A DNA stretch of 11,763 nt from Bog-756 sp050011635. GTDB taxonomy: Bacteria > Actinomycetota > Acidimicrobiia > Acidimicrobiales > RAAP-2. Below, in pieces: positions 1 to 8,294 of this stretch. The notes under the pieces are model-generated. The model ran no database searches. It was not told where the DNA came from and saw only the letters and a list, made by a program, of their open reading frames with translations. Within the stretch, counting starts at the first letter, position 1. Each line of letters starts with the position of its first letter. The stretch spans positions 1-11,763 of the forward strand of contig JBEKIU010000137.1 in the NCBI GenBank assembly GCA_050011635.1, in the 5' to 3' direction. The position numbers and the translations under genes were made by a program.

Positions 1-876
1 CCCCACGATGATCTCCTGGGCGCCGTCTCGTTGTCGTCGGCCCAGTTCAACTTGGGCCGCGTGGTCGGTCCGGCCCTGGCCGGGCTGGCACTGCTGACGC
101 ACGATTACGCGGTGGTCTTCGGCATCAACGCCGCCTCGTTCGGCGCCGTGGTGGTGGCGCTGGTGATGGTCCGGTTGCCCAAGCCGCTCAACGCCGGCCC
201 ATCGCTCGGGATCGTGCCCCGGATCGTCATCGGGGCCAAGGCGGCCATGGCCGAACCGGGCTGTCGTGCCGCCATCGAGCTCATCTCCGTCGTCGCCCTC
301 CTGGCCTCGCCGTTCATCGCCCTGGTGCCGGCCATGTCCGCCGTCGTCCATCGCCACGGCGTCAGCATCCCCGTTGCCACCGCGTTGCTGGTCACCGCAC
401 AAGGGATCGGGGCGGTGAGCGGTGCGCTCGTCCTCCCGTCGTTGGCCGAGCGGTTCGGACGCCGGACGGTGGTGCAGACGGCCCTCTTCGTCCTCCCGCT
501 GCTGCTCGTCGTGTACGGACTGGCCCCGACCTTCTGGTCGTCGCTGGTGGCATTCACGGCTGTCGGCGCCGGCTACATCGCCGTCCTGTCCGGTCTCAAC
601 ACCGTGGTGCAGGTGCGCGCCCCCGTGGAAGTCAGGGGCCGCGTGCTCGGGATCTACATGGTGGGTCTGGGCATCGTCTACCCGGTCGGGGCCGTCCTGC
701 AGGGGTGGATCGGTGACCACATCGGGGTACGGGCGGTCACCGTGGCGGGTGCCGCGATCCTCTTCGGTGTGATGGTCGCCGTCGCCGGCATCCGCCCGGG
801 GATCTTCTCGGCACTGGGTGATCCGGCATCACCGGGGCGCGCCGGGGTCGTGCTTCCGGCCAAGGAACTCCCGTGA
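1..876 (+). CDS. MFS transporter, C-terminal part (5' end outside window)
   Basis: The frame is open from base 1 to TGA at 874-876, so this is the C-terminal 291 residues of a larger membrane protein. It looks like a drug or siderophore exporter of the EntS/MFS_3 type, acting in the cytoplasmic membrane. Visible signs are a motif-C-like helix NLGRVVGPALAG (residues 17-28 of the visible part), a charged loop AERFGRR (149-155), RGRVLGIY (212-219), and about eight hydrophobic stretches (roughly 22-32, 38-57, 93-113, 124-146, 158-175, 181-200, 216-235, 244-262) that fit helices 5-12 of a 12-helix MFS protein. The TTG at 31 is an internal codon; upstream codons read PHDDLLGAVS and belong to the protein. 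Its stop overlaps the start of the next gene by 4 bases, so the two are probably co-translated. The substrate cannot be told from sequence. Confidence 0.85.
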   Translation, partial: PHDDLLGAVSLSSAQFNLGRVVGPALAGLALLTHDYAVVFGINAASFGAVVVALVMVRLPKPLNAGPSLGIVPRIVIGAKAAMAEPGCRAAIELISVVALLASPFIALVPAMSAVVHRHGVSIPVATALLVTAQGIGAVSGALVLPSLAERFGRRTVVQTALFVLPLLLVVYGLAPTFWSSLVAFTAVGAGYIAVLSGLNTVVQVRAPVEVRGRVLGIYMVGLGIVYPVGAVLQGWIGDHIGVRAVTVAGAAILFGVMVAVAGIRPGIFSALGDPASPGRAGVVLPAKELP

Positions 877-2240
877 CCGGACCGGTGACGGTGGAGGTGC
901 TGGAGGCCGACTTGGCCGAGGCCGCCCAACGCCGCGCCGCCGGTGCCCTGCAGGGGGCCGGTCTCGGCGCCGGCGACCGGGTGGCCTTCTGCCTCCCCTC
1001 GTCGGCCGGGCTGCTGTGCGCGGTCCTCGGGGCGCTTCGGGTCGGCGTGGTGCCGGTGCTCATGAACGCCTCCCTCACGGACACCGAGCGGGACGATCTG
1101 ATCGACGACTGCGAGCCGGGGTTGGTGATCACCGACACCGACCGCCTGTCCGCGCTGGACGAGGGTCGGCCGGCGGAGCTGGCGCCCCGGCCTCTGGCGC
1201 GACCCATGCACTACACCTCGGGGACCACCGGTCGATCGAAGGGCGTGTGGTCGGGCCTGTGGGACCCGTCCACGGCCGAGGCCGCGTTCGCCGACGAAGC
1301 CGACCTGTGGTCGTTCGGGCCCGACGACGTCCATCTCGTGTGCTCGCCGATGTACCACTCGGTGTCGATCCGGTTCGCCGGAGGGACGCTGCTCCGGGGT
1401 GGGACCTGCGTCATCTTGAGCCGGTTCGACGCCGCGGTGGCCGCGGCCGCGCTGCTCGGCGGGCACGGGCCGGTACCCACCACCACCTTCATGGCCCCGT
1501 CGGCACTCAGCCGCCTGCTGGAGGACCCGGAGACGAAGGGCGATCGTTTCGAATCCCTCCGCCTGTTGGTCCATGCCGGGTCGCCGTGCCCGCCGGCCCT
1601 CAAACGGCACGCGCTCGAGCGGGTCCGCCCTGGCGCACTGTGGGAGTTCTACGGCTCGACCGAGGGACAGTTCACGGTGTGCTCGCCGGAGGAATGGATG
1701 GCCCACCCCGGCAGCGTGGGCCGGGCCCGACCCGGCCGCATCCTCTCGGTCGACGGTGATGGGACCATCTGGTGCCGTCCGCCGGACTTCGCCCGGTTCA
1801 GCTACTGGCGGGACCCGGTCAAGACCGACGCCGCCTGGAAGAACGGATCCTTCACTGTCGGCGATCTGGGACGCCAGGATGGCGACGGCTACCTCTACCT
1901 CGACGGCCGTCGTGACGACCTCATCATCACCGGCGGGGTGAACGTCTACCCGGCGGAGGTGGAGGCGGTCCTCAGCGAGGTGGACGGGGTCGGTGAGCTC
2001 GCCGTGTTCGGGCTCCCCGACGAACGGTGGGGCCAACGGGTCTGCGTGGCCCTGGTACCCGCGGCCCGCTCCGCCCCAGGGTCGGAACGTGGTCTCGTCG
2101 AGGCGGTCCGTGCCCGAGCCGCCGACCAACTGGCCGCCTACAAGCGCCCCAAGCAGTACGTGCTGCTCGGCGAGCTGCCGCGGACGCCGACCGGGAAGGT
2201 GCAGAGGAACATGATCCAGGACCAGCTCGACCCGGCCTGA
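873..2240 (+). CDS. Acyl-CoA synthetase / AMP-dependent ligase (class I adenylate-forming enzyme)
   Basis: This 455-aa enzyme should activate a carboxylic acid with ATP to an acyl-AMP and then probably an acyl-CoA thioester, in the cytoplasm. Core motifs occur in family order: P-loop YTSGTTGRSKG (114-124), YGSTE (260-264), the TGD-like TVGDLG (328-333), hinge GRRDDLIITGG (345-355) followed by NVYPAEVE (357-364), and PTGKVQR (439-445) with catalytic lysine K442. The GTG at 873 is chosen because it forms a GTGA overlap with the MFS stop and has AAGGA at 862-866, 6 bases upstream. At 455 aa it is shorter than the usual 500-560; the protein begins near the region that normally follows the first 30-50 residues, so the N-terminal edge is reduced, though all catalytic motifs are present. 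The acid substrate is unknown; fatty or aromatic acids are both possible. Confidence 0.88.
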   Translation: MTGPVTVEVLEADLAEAAQRRAAGALQGAGLGAGDRVAFCLPSSAGLLCAVLGALRVGVVPVLMNASLTDTERDDLIDDCEPGLVITDTDRLSALDEGRPAELAPRPLARPMHYTSGTTGRSKGVWSGLWDPSTAEAAFADEADLWSFGPDDVHLVCSPMYHSVSIRFAGGTLLRGGTCVILSRFDAAVAAAALLGGHGPVPTTTFMAPSALSRLLEDPETKGDRFESLRLLVHAGSPCPPALKRHALERVRPGALWEFYGSTEGQFTVCSPEEWMAHPGSVGRARPGRILSVDGDGTIWCRPPDFARFSYWRDPVKTDAAWKNGSFTVGDLGRQDGDGYLYLDGRRDDLIITGGVNVYPAEVEAVLSEVDGVGELAVFGLPDERWGQRVCVALVPAARSAPGSERGLVEAVRARAADQLAAYKRPKQYVLLGELPRTPTGKVQRNMIQDQLDPA

Positions 2241-2267
2241 TCATGGCTCGGGGCGGCGACGGCGGTG

Positions 2268-2296
2268 TTCGGGCGCGGTTGGACCTGGGGGATACT
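2268..2296 (+). promoter_or_regulatory. Possible leaderless promoter of the aldehyde dehydrogenase
   Basis: A -10-like GATACT lies at 2291-2296 and is followed by exactly six bases and then the ATG at 2303. That is the geometry expected when transcription starts at the start codon itself, which is common in actinobacteria. A weak -35-like TTCGGG (2268-2273) is 17 bases upstream. No convincing Shine-Dalgarno sequence lies at the usual distance; the G-run at 2286-2291 is about 11 bases from the ATG. The element lies in the 62-base gap after the synthetase stop. Confidence 0.35.
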
Positions 2297-2302
2297 GAAG
2301 CG

Positions 2303-3706
2303 ATGAGCCCTGCCGATGCCGGCCCTCCCATCGCCACCGTCAACCCCGTCAACGGCGAGCTCCTCCAGTCGTTCGAGCCCCTTGACGCCGAGGCCCTCGA
2401 TGCCCGCCTGGCCACCGCGGCCGCGGCGGCACCGGTGTGGGCGGCGAGCACCTTCGCCGAGCGTTCGATCCTCCTGACAACCGTGGCCGAGCTCCTCGAG
2501 AGCGAGCTGCCCGACATTGCCCACACCATGACCACCGAGATGGGGAAGCCCTTCGCCCAGTCCAAGGGGGAGGTGGCCAAGTGCGCCAGCGGGTTCCGGT
2601 GGTTCGCGGAGCACGCCGAAGGCCTGCTCGCCGACGAGAAGGTGCCCGTCGACGCCTCCCTGGGCATGGTCACCTACCAGCCGCTGGGCGTCGTGCTGGC
2701 CATCATGCCCTGGAACTTTCCCCTCTGGCAGGTGACCCGGTTCATTGCCCCCGCAGTGATGGCGGGCAACGTCGGGCTGCTCAAACACGCGCCCAATGTG
2801 CCCCGCACCGCGCTCTTGCTGGAGGATCTCTTCGTGCGGGCCGGAGCCCCCGACGGGATTCTCCAGACCTTGTTGATCAGGACCGATCAGGTGCCGGCCA
2901 TCGTCGCCGATCACCGGGTGGCGGCCGTGACGCTGACCGGAAGCGTGGGAGCCGGTCGTGCAGTGGCGGCCCAGGCCGGCGCAGTGGGGAAGAAGATCGT
3001 CCTCGAGCTCGGGGGCAGCGATCCGTTCATCGTGCTCCCGTCCGCCGACGTGGCCAGGGCCGTCTCGGTCGGGGTGGAGGCCCGGGTGCAGAACGCCGGC
3101 CAGTCGTGCATCGCGGCCAAGCGGTTCATCGTCCACCAGGAGGTGGCCGAGGAGTTCACCCGGAAGTTCGTCGCCGCCATGGCAGCACTGTCGGTGGGTG
3201 ACCCGTTCGATCCGGCGACCGAGGTGGGTCCGCTGGTGTCGGCGGCGGCGTGCGACACCATCGCTGCCCAGGTTGACGACGCCCGCCATCACGGGGCCAC
3301 CATCTTGTGTGGGGGCGAGCGGGTCATCGGTCCGGATGGTCCCGAGCGGCCGGGCTTCTTCTACCGCCCGACGGTGATCACCGACATCACCCCGGCCATG
3401 CGGGTGGCCACCGAGGAGGTGTTCGGCCCGGTGGCACTCCTCTCCACCGTGACCGACGCCGATGAGGCGTTGGCCTCGGCCAACGGGACCGAGTTCGGCC
3501 TGGGCTCGAGTGTGTGGACCAGCGACGCCGCCGAGCAGCAGCGGTTCATCGTCGGGCTGCAGGCCGGCCAGGTTTTCGTGAACGGCATGGTCGTCTCCAT
3601 GTCCCAGCTGCCCTTCGGGGGAATCAAGAGCTCGGGGATCGGGCGCGAGCTGGCCGCGCCCGGGCTGCACGAGTTCTGCAACATCAAGTCGGTGTGGATC
3701 GCGTGA
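2303..3706 (+). CDS. NAD(P)-dependent aldehyde dehydrogenase, succinate-semialdehyde dehydrogenase type
   Basis: A 467-aa cytoplasmic enzyme that should oxidise an aldehyde, most likely succinate semialdehyde, to the acid using NAD(P)+. Family hallmarks are MPWNFPLWQ (135-143) with oxyanion-hole N138, the cofactor-binding lysine in LLKHA (K161), the nucleotide-binding loop GSVGAGRA (213-220), catalytic glutamate in LELGG (E235), catalytic cysteine in NAGQSCIAAKRF (C269), and EEVFGPV (371-377). Length and the N-terminal pattern ATVNPVNGE match the short GabD/Sad-like branch. The ATG at 2303 is preferred because conserved sequence begins about 12 residues later and a -10-like element sits just before it; an in-frame ATG at 2243 would add 20 low-complexity residues. 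The TGA overlaps the GTG of the next gene (GTGA, 3703-3706). Exact substrate and cofactor preference are inferred. Confidence 0.88.
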   Translation: MSPADAGPPIATVNPVNGELLQSFEPLDAEALDARLATAAAAAPVWAASTFAERSILLTTVAELLESELPDIAHTMTTEMGKPFAQSKGEVAKCASGFRWFAEHAEGLLADEKVPVDASLGMVTYQPLGVVLAIMPWNFPLWQVTRFIAPAVMAGNVGLLKHAPNVPRTALLLEDLFVRAGAPDGILQTLLIRTDQVPAIVADHRVAAVTLTGSVGAGRAVAAQAGAVGKKIVLELGGSDPFIVLPSADVARAVSVGVEARVQNAGQSCIAAKRFIVHQEVAEEFTRKFVAAMAALSVGDPFDPATEVGPLVSAAACDTIAAQVDDARHHGATILCGGERVIGPDGPERPGFFYRPTVITDITPAMRVATEEVFGPVALLSTVTDADEALASANGTEFGLGSSVWTSDAAEQQRFIVGLQAGQVFVNGMVVSMSQLPFGGIKSSGIGRELAAPGLHEFCNIKSVWIA

Positions 3707-4890
3707 AGGCCGTCGACGGGGGCTCGCGCGACGACGGCAGGGTCTACCTCGACCATGCCGCCACCACTCCACTGCGGCCCGAGGCGTTCGAGGCCATGCT
3801 GCCGTATCTCTCCGGTCACTTCGGCAACCCGTCCGGGGGGCATGCCGAGTCCCGCCGGGCCCGGGTGGCCGTCGACGACGCCCGAGAGCAGATCGCCGAA
3901 CTGCTCGGTGCCGACCTGGGTGAGGTCGTGTTCACGGCCGGCGGGACCGAGGCCGACAACCTGGCCGTCACCGGCAGCTGGGAAGCCGGGGCCGGTGCTC
4001 GAGCAGAGCCCGGGGTACTGGTGTGCACGGCCATGGAGCATCACGCCGTGCTGAACACGTGCCGGGAGCTCGCCCGGCGGACCGGCGCCGAGCTGCGCGA
4101 GGTGCCCGCCGACAAGGACGGGATCGTCGACCTCGACGCGCTGGCCGCGGCGTGCACCTCCGAGGTTTCCTTCGTCTCGGTCATGGCCGTCAACAACGAG
4201 ATCGGGACCGTCCAGCCCGTCGAGGCCGTCGAGTCCACGGTCCGCTCCCGATCCGACCGGGCGGTCCTGCACACCGATGCCGTCCAGGCGGTTGCCTGGC
4301 TCGACGTGGCCGCGCTGACCGCGTCCGCCGACCTGGTGGCCGTGAGCGCCCACAAATTCGGGGGCCCCAAGGGCGTCGGTGCCCTGGTGGTGCGGAACGG
4401 GACCTGCGTCAACCCGGTGATCCACGGGGGTGGACAGGAGCGGGAACGCCGGAGCGGCACGCACAACGTGGCCGGCATCGTGGCCATGGCCGCGGCACTG
4501 TCCGCCACCGTGGCCGAACGGGTCGAAACGGTGGGCCGGGTGGCCGCTCTGCGGGACCGGCTCGGCGACGGACTTCTCGCCTCCGTGTCCGGGGCGGCCG
4601 AGACGGGGCGACGCCACCAGCAGGTGGCCGGCCACCTGCATCTGCGTTTCGCCGGAGTGGAGAGCGAGGCCCTGGTCGTCCTGCTCGACGGGGCCGGAGT
4701 CGCCGTGTCCGCCGGAGCGGCCTGTTCCAGTGGTGCCGTCGAGGTGAGCCACGTGCTGACCTCGATGGGCTTGGGCCACGACGAGGCGGCCAGCGGGATC
4801 CGATTCTCCCTGGGAAGGACCACGACCCGGGCCGACGTCGACCGCGCCCTGGCCGTCGTGCCGGGTGCCGTCGCCCAGCTGAGAGACTGA
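3703..4890 (+). CDS. Cysteine desulfurase, NifS/IscS family
   Basis: A 395-aa PLP enzyme that removes sulfur from L-cysteine, giving alanine and an enzyme-bound persulfide. It shows the class V aminotransferase fold signature: YLDHAATTPLRP at the N-terminus (15-26), the cofactor-stacking histidine region MEHHAV (111-116), NNEIGTVQP (164-172), the PLP-binding lysine in SAHKFGGPKG (K218), HGGGQERERRSGTHN (241-255), and the mobile-loop catalytic cysteine in GAACSSG (C341). The GTG at 3703 is chosen over upstream in-frame starts because it overlaps the dehydrogenase stop as GTGA and leaves only a short lead to the conserved region. mnmA begins 4 bases after its stop, so the likely sulfur acceptor is the tRNA thiolation pathway, although a role in Fe-S cluster assembly cannot be excluded. 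Confidence 0.92.
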   Translation: MKAVDGGSRDDGRVYLDHAATTPLRPEAFEAMLPYLSGHFGNPSGGHAESRRARVAVDDAREQIAELLGADLGEVVFTAGGTEADNLAVTGSWEAGAGARAEPGVLVCTAMEHHAVLNTCRELARRTGAELREVPADKDGIVDLDALAAACTSEVSFVSVMAVNNEIGTVQPVEAVESTVRSRSDRAVLHTDAVQAVAWLDVAALTASADLVAVSAHKFGGPKGVGALVVRNGTCVNPVIHGGGQERERRSGTHNVAGIVAMAAALSATVAERVETVGRVAALRDRLGDGLLASVSGAAETGRRHQQVAGHLHLRFAGVESEALVVLLDGAGVAVSAGAACSSGAVEVSHVLTSMGLGHDEAASGIRFSLGRTTTRADVDRALAVVPGAVAQLRD

Positions 4891-4894
4891 GCCC

Positions 4895-6061
4895 ATGCGA
4901 GTGCTGGTGGCCATGTCCGGCGGCGTCGATTCCTCGGTGGCCGCCGCGCTGCTCACCGAGCGCCTGGGACGCCACCAGGTGGTCGGGGCCACCCTCAAAC
5001 TGTGGGGTGGCTCGTCCGACTCCGGCTGCTGCTCGGTGGCCGATGTGGAGGACGCCCGTCGGGTGGCCGAACAGCTCGGGCTGGTTCACCACGTCTTCAA
5101 TTTCGCCGCCGATTTCCAGGAGCGGGTCGTCGACCCCTACGTGCAGGGTCACGCCGACGGTCGCACCCCCAACCCGTGCATCGAGTGCAACCGGCACATC
5201 AAGTTCGACCGGCTCCTCGACCGGGCCAGGGCGCTGGGCTTCGACGCGGTGGCCACCGGGCACCATGCCCGGCGCGTGGCCGCCGGCGACGGCCGTTTCC
5301 GGCTGTGCCGCGGGGCGGACCCGCTGAAGGACCAGTCCTACGTGCTGGCCATGCTGGGCCAGGACCAGCTGGCCCGTTCACTCTTCCCGGTGGGCGAGAT
5401 GACCAAGGCGCAGGTTCGGGACGAGGCCCACAGGCTGGGTCTACGGACGGCGGCCAAGCCCGACAGCCAGGATGTCTGCTTCATCCGCTCCGACGAGGGC
5501 CGCCAAGGCTTCTTGGGGGCGCGCCTGCCGCTGCACGCGGGCCGTCTGGTGGACCACGACACCGGCGAGGACCTCGGAGCGGTCGACGCCGTAGAGCTGG
5601 TCACGGTGGGACAGCGCCGGGGCATGGGTCACAGTCCGGACGGTTCGCGCCGGTTCGTGACGGCGGTGGACGTCCCGACCAGGCGGATCACGCTCGGTTC
5701 GTCCGAGGCCGCCCTGGCCCCGCAGGTGCGACTCCACACCGTCACCTGGACCGACGGTGATCCGCTGGCCGGGTCGTCGGCCGTCGAGGCGTCGGCGTCC
5801 TCGGCCGCGTCGGGCGGTGCGTCGGCCGGGGCGGGCCGACCGGCAGGCGACGATGCCCGCCTGCCGGTGATCGCCCAGTGCAGCGCCCACGGCCGGCCGG
5901 TGGCCGCAACCGTCAGTCGGGTCGTCGGTCCCGACCGGGCCGGGGCCGAGGTGTCCGTGACCTTTGCCACCCGCCAGCGCCGCATCGCCCCGGGCCAGAC
6001 CGTGGCCCTCTACGACCAGCGCGAGCCGCAGGTGGTCATCGGCTCGGGGGTCGCAGGTTGA
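4895..6061 (+). CDS. mnmA: tRNA-specific 2-thiouridylase MnmA
   Basis: A 388-aa enzyme that adenylates U34 of Lys, Glu and Gln tRNAs and replaces its O2 with sulfur supplied as a persulfide. The ATP pyrophosphatase loop is at the N-terminus (AMSGGVDSSVAAALL, 6-20). The two catalytic cysteines are C98 in CNRHIKFDRLL and C195 in SQDVCFI. Other family motifs are TGHHAR (121-126), KDQSYVLAMLGQ (145-156), GLRTAAKPDSQDVCF (182-196) and TVGQRRGMG (237-245). The C-terminal barrel contains an Ala/Ser/Gly-rich stretch at about 293-319 that looks like an insertion in a surface loop. The gene starts 4 bases after the cysteine desulfurase stop without a strong ribosome binding site, consistent with coupled translation. 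Its TGA overlaps the ligA TTG. Confidence 0.94.
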   Translation: MRVLVAMSGGVDSSVAAALLTERLGRHQVVGATLKLWGGSSDSGCCSVADVEDARRVAEQLGLVHHVFNFAADFQERVVDPYVQGHADGRTPNPCIECNRHIKFDRLLDRARALGFDAVATGHHARRVAAGDGRFRLCRGADPLKDQSYVLAMLGQDQLARSLFPVGEMTKAQVRDEAHRLGLRTAAKPDSQDVCFIRSDEGRQGFLGARLPLHAGRLVDHDTGEDLGAVDAVELVTVGQRRGMGHSPDGSRRFVTAVDVPTRRITLGSSEAALAPQVRLHTVTWTDGDPLAGSSAVEASASSAASGGASAGAGRPAGDDARLPVIAQCSAHGRPVAATVSRVVGPDRAGAEVSVTFATRQRRIAPGQTVALYDQREPQVVIGSGVAG

Positions 6062-8199
6062 GCCGCGGGAAACCGGACCCATCCGCCGGGCCCGAAGGTT
6101 CGGATCCGGTCGCTCGTGCCGAGGAACTGCGAGCCCTGATCTCGTACCACAACGACCGGTACCACCGGCTCGACGATCCCGAGATCAGCGACGCCGACTT
6201 CGACGCCCTGGTGCGCGAGCTGCGGACCATCGAGGCCGACCATCCCGACCTGGTCACACCGGGCTCGCCCACATCGACCGTCGGGGCCGCGCCCTCCGTC
6301 CTGTTCGCGCCGGTGCGCCACCGGGTCCCCATGATGAGCCTCGACAACGTCTTCACCCCCGAGGAGCTGAAAGCCTGGGCCGATCGACTGGCCCGGCAGG
6401 TTCCCGAGCACACCGCGTTCGTCTGCGAGCTCAAGATCGACGGTCTGGCCATCTCTCTCACCTACCGCGACGGCCGGTTCGTGCAGGCAGCCACCCGTGG
6501 TGACGGGCGCACCGGCGAGGATGTGTCGGCCAACGTGGCCACCATCGCCGACATCCCCGAACGGCTCGACCAGGCGGGGGGCGCCTCGCCGGAGCTGATC
6601 GAGGTGCGGGGCGAGGTGTACATGCCGATCTCCGCCTTCGACGACCTCAACCGGCGTCAGACCGAGTCCGGCGAGCGGCTGTTCGTCAACCCCCGCAACT
6701 CGGCCGCCGGATCCCTCCGGCAGAAGGACGCGTCGATCACCGCCGGCCGGGCCCTCTCGTTCTGGGCCTACCAGGTGGGCGAGCTCCAGATGGGTCCGGC
6801 CGCGGGCGCCGGGAGCCGGCGGTCCTCTTCGTTCCCGGGCCAGCTGGCCCCCACCCACTCGGCCACACTCGAGTGGTTGGATGCGGCCGGGTTCCCGGTC
6901 AATCCCGAACGTCAGCTGGTCCACGGCCTCGACGAGGTGCTCGCCTTCTGCCACCACTGGGATGAGCACCGTCACGAGCTCGACTACGAAATCGACGGCG
7001 TCGTCGTCAAGGTGGACGATCTCGCCTTGCAGCGACAGCTCGGGGCCACGTCCCGGGCTCCGCGGTGGGCCATCGCCTACAAATTCCCGCCCGAGGAGCG
7101 GTCCACCCGGCTGAACGCCATCGCGGTGTCGATCGGTCGCACGGGGAAGGCCACCCCGTTCGCCGTCCTGGAGCCGGTCTTCGTCGGGGGCTCCACCGTC
7201 TCGCTGGCCACCCTCCACAACGAGGACCAGGTTCGGGCCAAGGATGTGCGACCCGGTGACACGGTGGTGGTGCGCAAGGCCGGGGACGTGATCCCCGAGG
7301 TGGTGGGGCCGGTCCTCGGGGCGTCCACCGGGCGCAGGAAGCCGCGGTGGAAGTTCCCGACGGTATGCCCGAGCTGTGGGGCTCCGTTGGAGCGGCTTCC
7401 CGGCGAGAGTGACACCTTCTGTACCAACCTCGACTGTCCGGGCCAGCGGGTGCAGCGCATCGCCCACTTCGCCTCCCGTTCGGCCATGGACATCGAGGGG
7501 CTCGGTGAGCAGCGGGTCCAGGTCTTCATCGACCAGGGGATGCTCAAGGATGTGGCCGATCTCTACTCGTTCACCACCGGCACCTTCGACGGTCTGGAGG
7601 GATTTGCCGCCCTTTCCATCGCCAACCTCCTGGCCGCCATCGACGAGTCCCGGAACCGGCCCCTGCACCGGGTGCTGATCGGCCTCGGGATCCGCCACCT
7701 CGGCCAGGTCGGCTCCGTGGCCCTGGCCCAGGCGTGCGGAGACCTCGACACCATCATGTCGGCCGACGAGGCCACCCTGGCCGCGGTGGACGGGGTGGGC
7801 CCGGTCATCGCCTCGAGCGTGGTGCGGTGGTTCGACTCCGACATCAACCGGTCGGTGGTGGAACGACTCCGGCTGGCCGGGGTGAACCTGGCCGAACCGG
7901 GTGGAGCGGGCCTCGGCGTGCCCTCCGACCAGCCCCGAACCCTGGAGGGCCGGTCGGTGGTGGTCACCGGGACCCTCGAGGGCGTGACCCGTGAGGAGGC
8001 CGAGGCCGCCATCGTGGCCAGGGGGGGCAAGTCGCCCGGATCGGTGTCGAAGAAGACGTACGCCGTGGTGGTGGGGGACGAGCCTGGGGCCTCCAAGGTG
8101 ACCAAGGCCGAGCAGCTGGGTATCCCGGTGGTCGGTGGGGACGGATTCGGGGCCCTCCTCGAGACGGGAGTGATTCCCGACCAGGACCACCAAATTTGA
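6058..8199 (+). CDS. ligA: NAD-dependent DNA ligase LigA
   Basis: A 713-aa ligase that seals nicks in replication and repair, using NAD+ to form an enzyme-AMP intermediate. Domains in order: N-terminal NAD-binding Ia region (about 20-80, with YHNDRYH), adenylation domain with active-site lysine K126 in CELKIDG, TRGDGRTGEDV (146-156), VRGEVYMP (183-190) and EIDGVVVKVD (311-320); OB fold with KFPPEE (342-347) and GRTGKATPFAVLEPV (360-374); zinc finger cysteines C437, C440, C455 and C460; helix-hairpin-helix repeats (about 470-600); and a C-terminal BRCT domain (about 626-705, VVVTGTLEG). The TTG at 6058 forms a TTGA overlap with the mnmA stop. There is no in-frame ATG, GTG or TTG between it and the conserved region, and longer in-frame extensions would lie inside mnmA. 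The family typically has 650-730 residues, so it is full length. Confidence 0.96.
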   Translation: MSRGKPDPSAGPEGSDPVARAEELRALISYHNDRYHRLDDPEISDADFDALVRELRTIEADHPDLVTPGSPTSTVGAAPSVLFAPVRHRVPMMSLDNVFTPEELKAWADRLARQVPEHTAFVCELKIDGLAISLTYRDGRFVQAATRGDGRTGEDVSANVATIADIPERLDQAGGASPELIEVRGEVYMPISAFDDLNRRQTESGERLFVNPRNSAAGSLRQKDASITAGRALSFWAYQVGELQMGPAAGAGSRRSSSFPGQLAPTHSATLEWLDAAGFPVNPERQLVHGLDEVLAFCHHWDEHRHELDYEIDGVVVKVDDLALQRQLGATSRAPRWAIAYKFPPEERSTRLNAIAVSIGRTGKATPFAVLEPVFVGGSTVSLATLHNEDQVRAKDVRPGDTVVVRKAGDVIPEVVGPVLGASTGRRKPRWKFPTVCPSCGAPLERLPGESDTFCTNLDCPGQRVQRIAHFASRSAMDIEGLGEQRVQVFIDQGMLKDVADLYSFTTGTFDGLEGFAALSIANLLAAIDESRNRPLHRVLIGLGIRHLGQVGSVALAQACGDLDTIMSADEATLAAVDGVGPVIASSVVRWFDSDINRSVVERLRLAGVNLAEPGGAGLGVPSDQPRTLEGRSVVVTGTLEGVTREEAEAAIVARGGKSPGSVSKKTYAVVVGDEPGASKVTKAEQLGIPVVGGDGFGALLETGVIPDQDHQI

Positions 8200-8203
8200 T
8201 GAT

Positions 8204-8222
8204 TCCGTCGCTCCCAGACGGA
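8204..8222 (+). terminator. Weak hairpin after ligA, possible terminator
   Basis: Six bases after the ligA stop, TCCGTC (8204-8209) pairs with GACGGA (8217-8222) across a 7-base loop. There is no T-tract behind it. It is the only hairpin I see between ligA and the first array promoter, and it may end the housekeeping transcript only partly. Confidence 0.35.
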
Positions 8223-8259
8223 TGCCCCACGGATACCTCCCGAAGGCCCGCCTGCTGCC

Positions 8260-8288
8260 TTGATATCAGTGCCCTCCACCGTTAAGGT
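8260..8288 (+). promoter_or_regulatory. Promoter of array module 1
   Basis: TTGATA (8260-8265) and TAAGGT (8283-8288) are separated by 17 bases, a sigma-70-like arrangement. The TTGATA is the best -35 match of the four modules. The call is strengthened because the equivalent position in each other module holds the same two boxes with the same 17-base spacing. Transcription would start near 8295. Confidence 0.65.
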
Positions 8289-8294
8289 TCTGGG

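Noticed and set aside
6010..8193. Long minus-strand open frame of 727 codons opposite ligA, and similar long opposite frames elsewhere (678-2129, 2138-3772, 3361-4998)
   Set aside because: They lie opposite genes with complete family motifs, have composition typical of antisense frames in GC-rich DNA, and show no recognisable domain.
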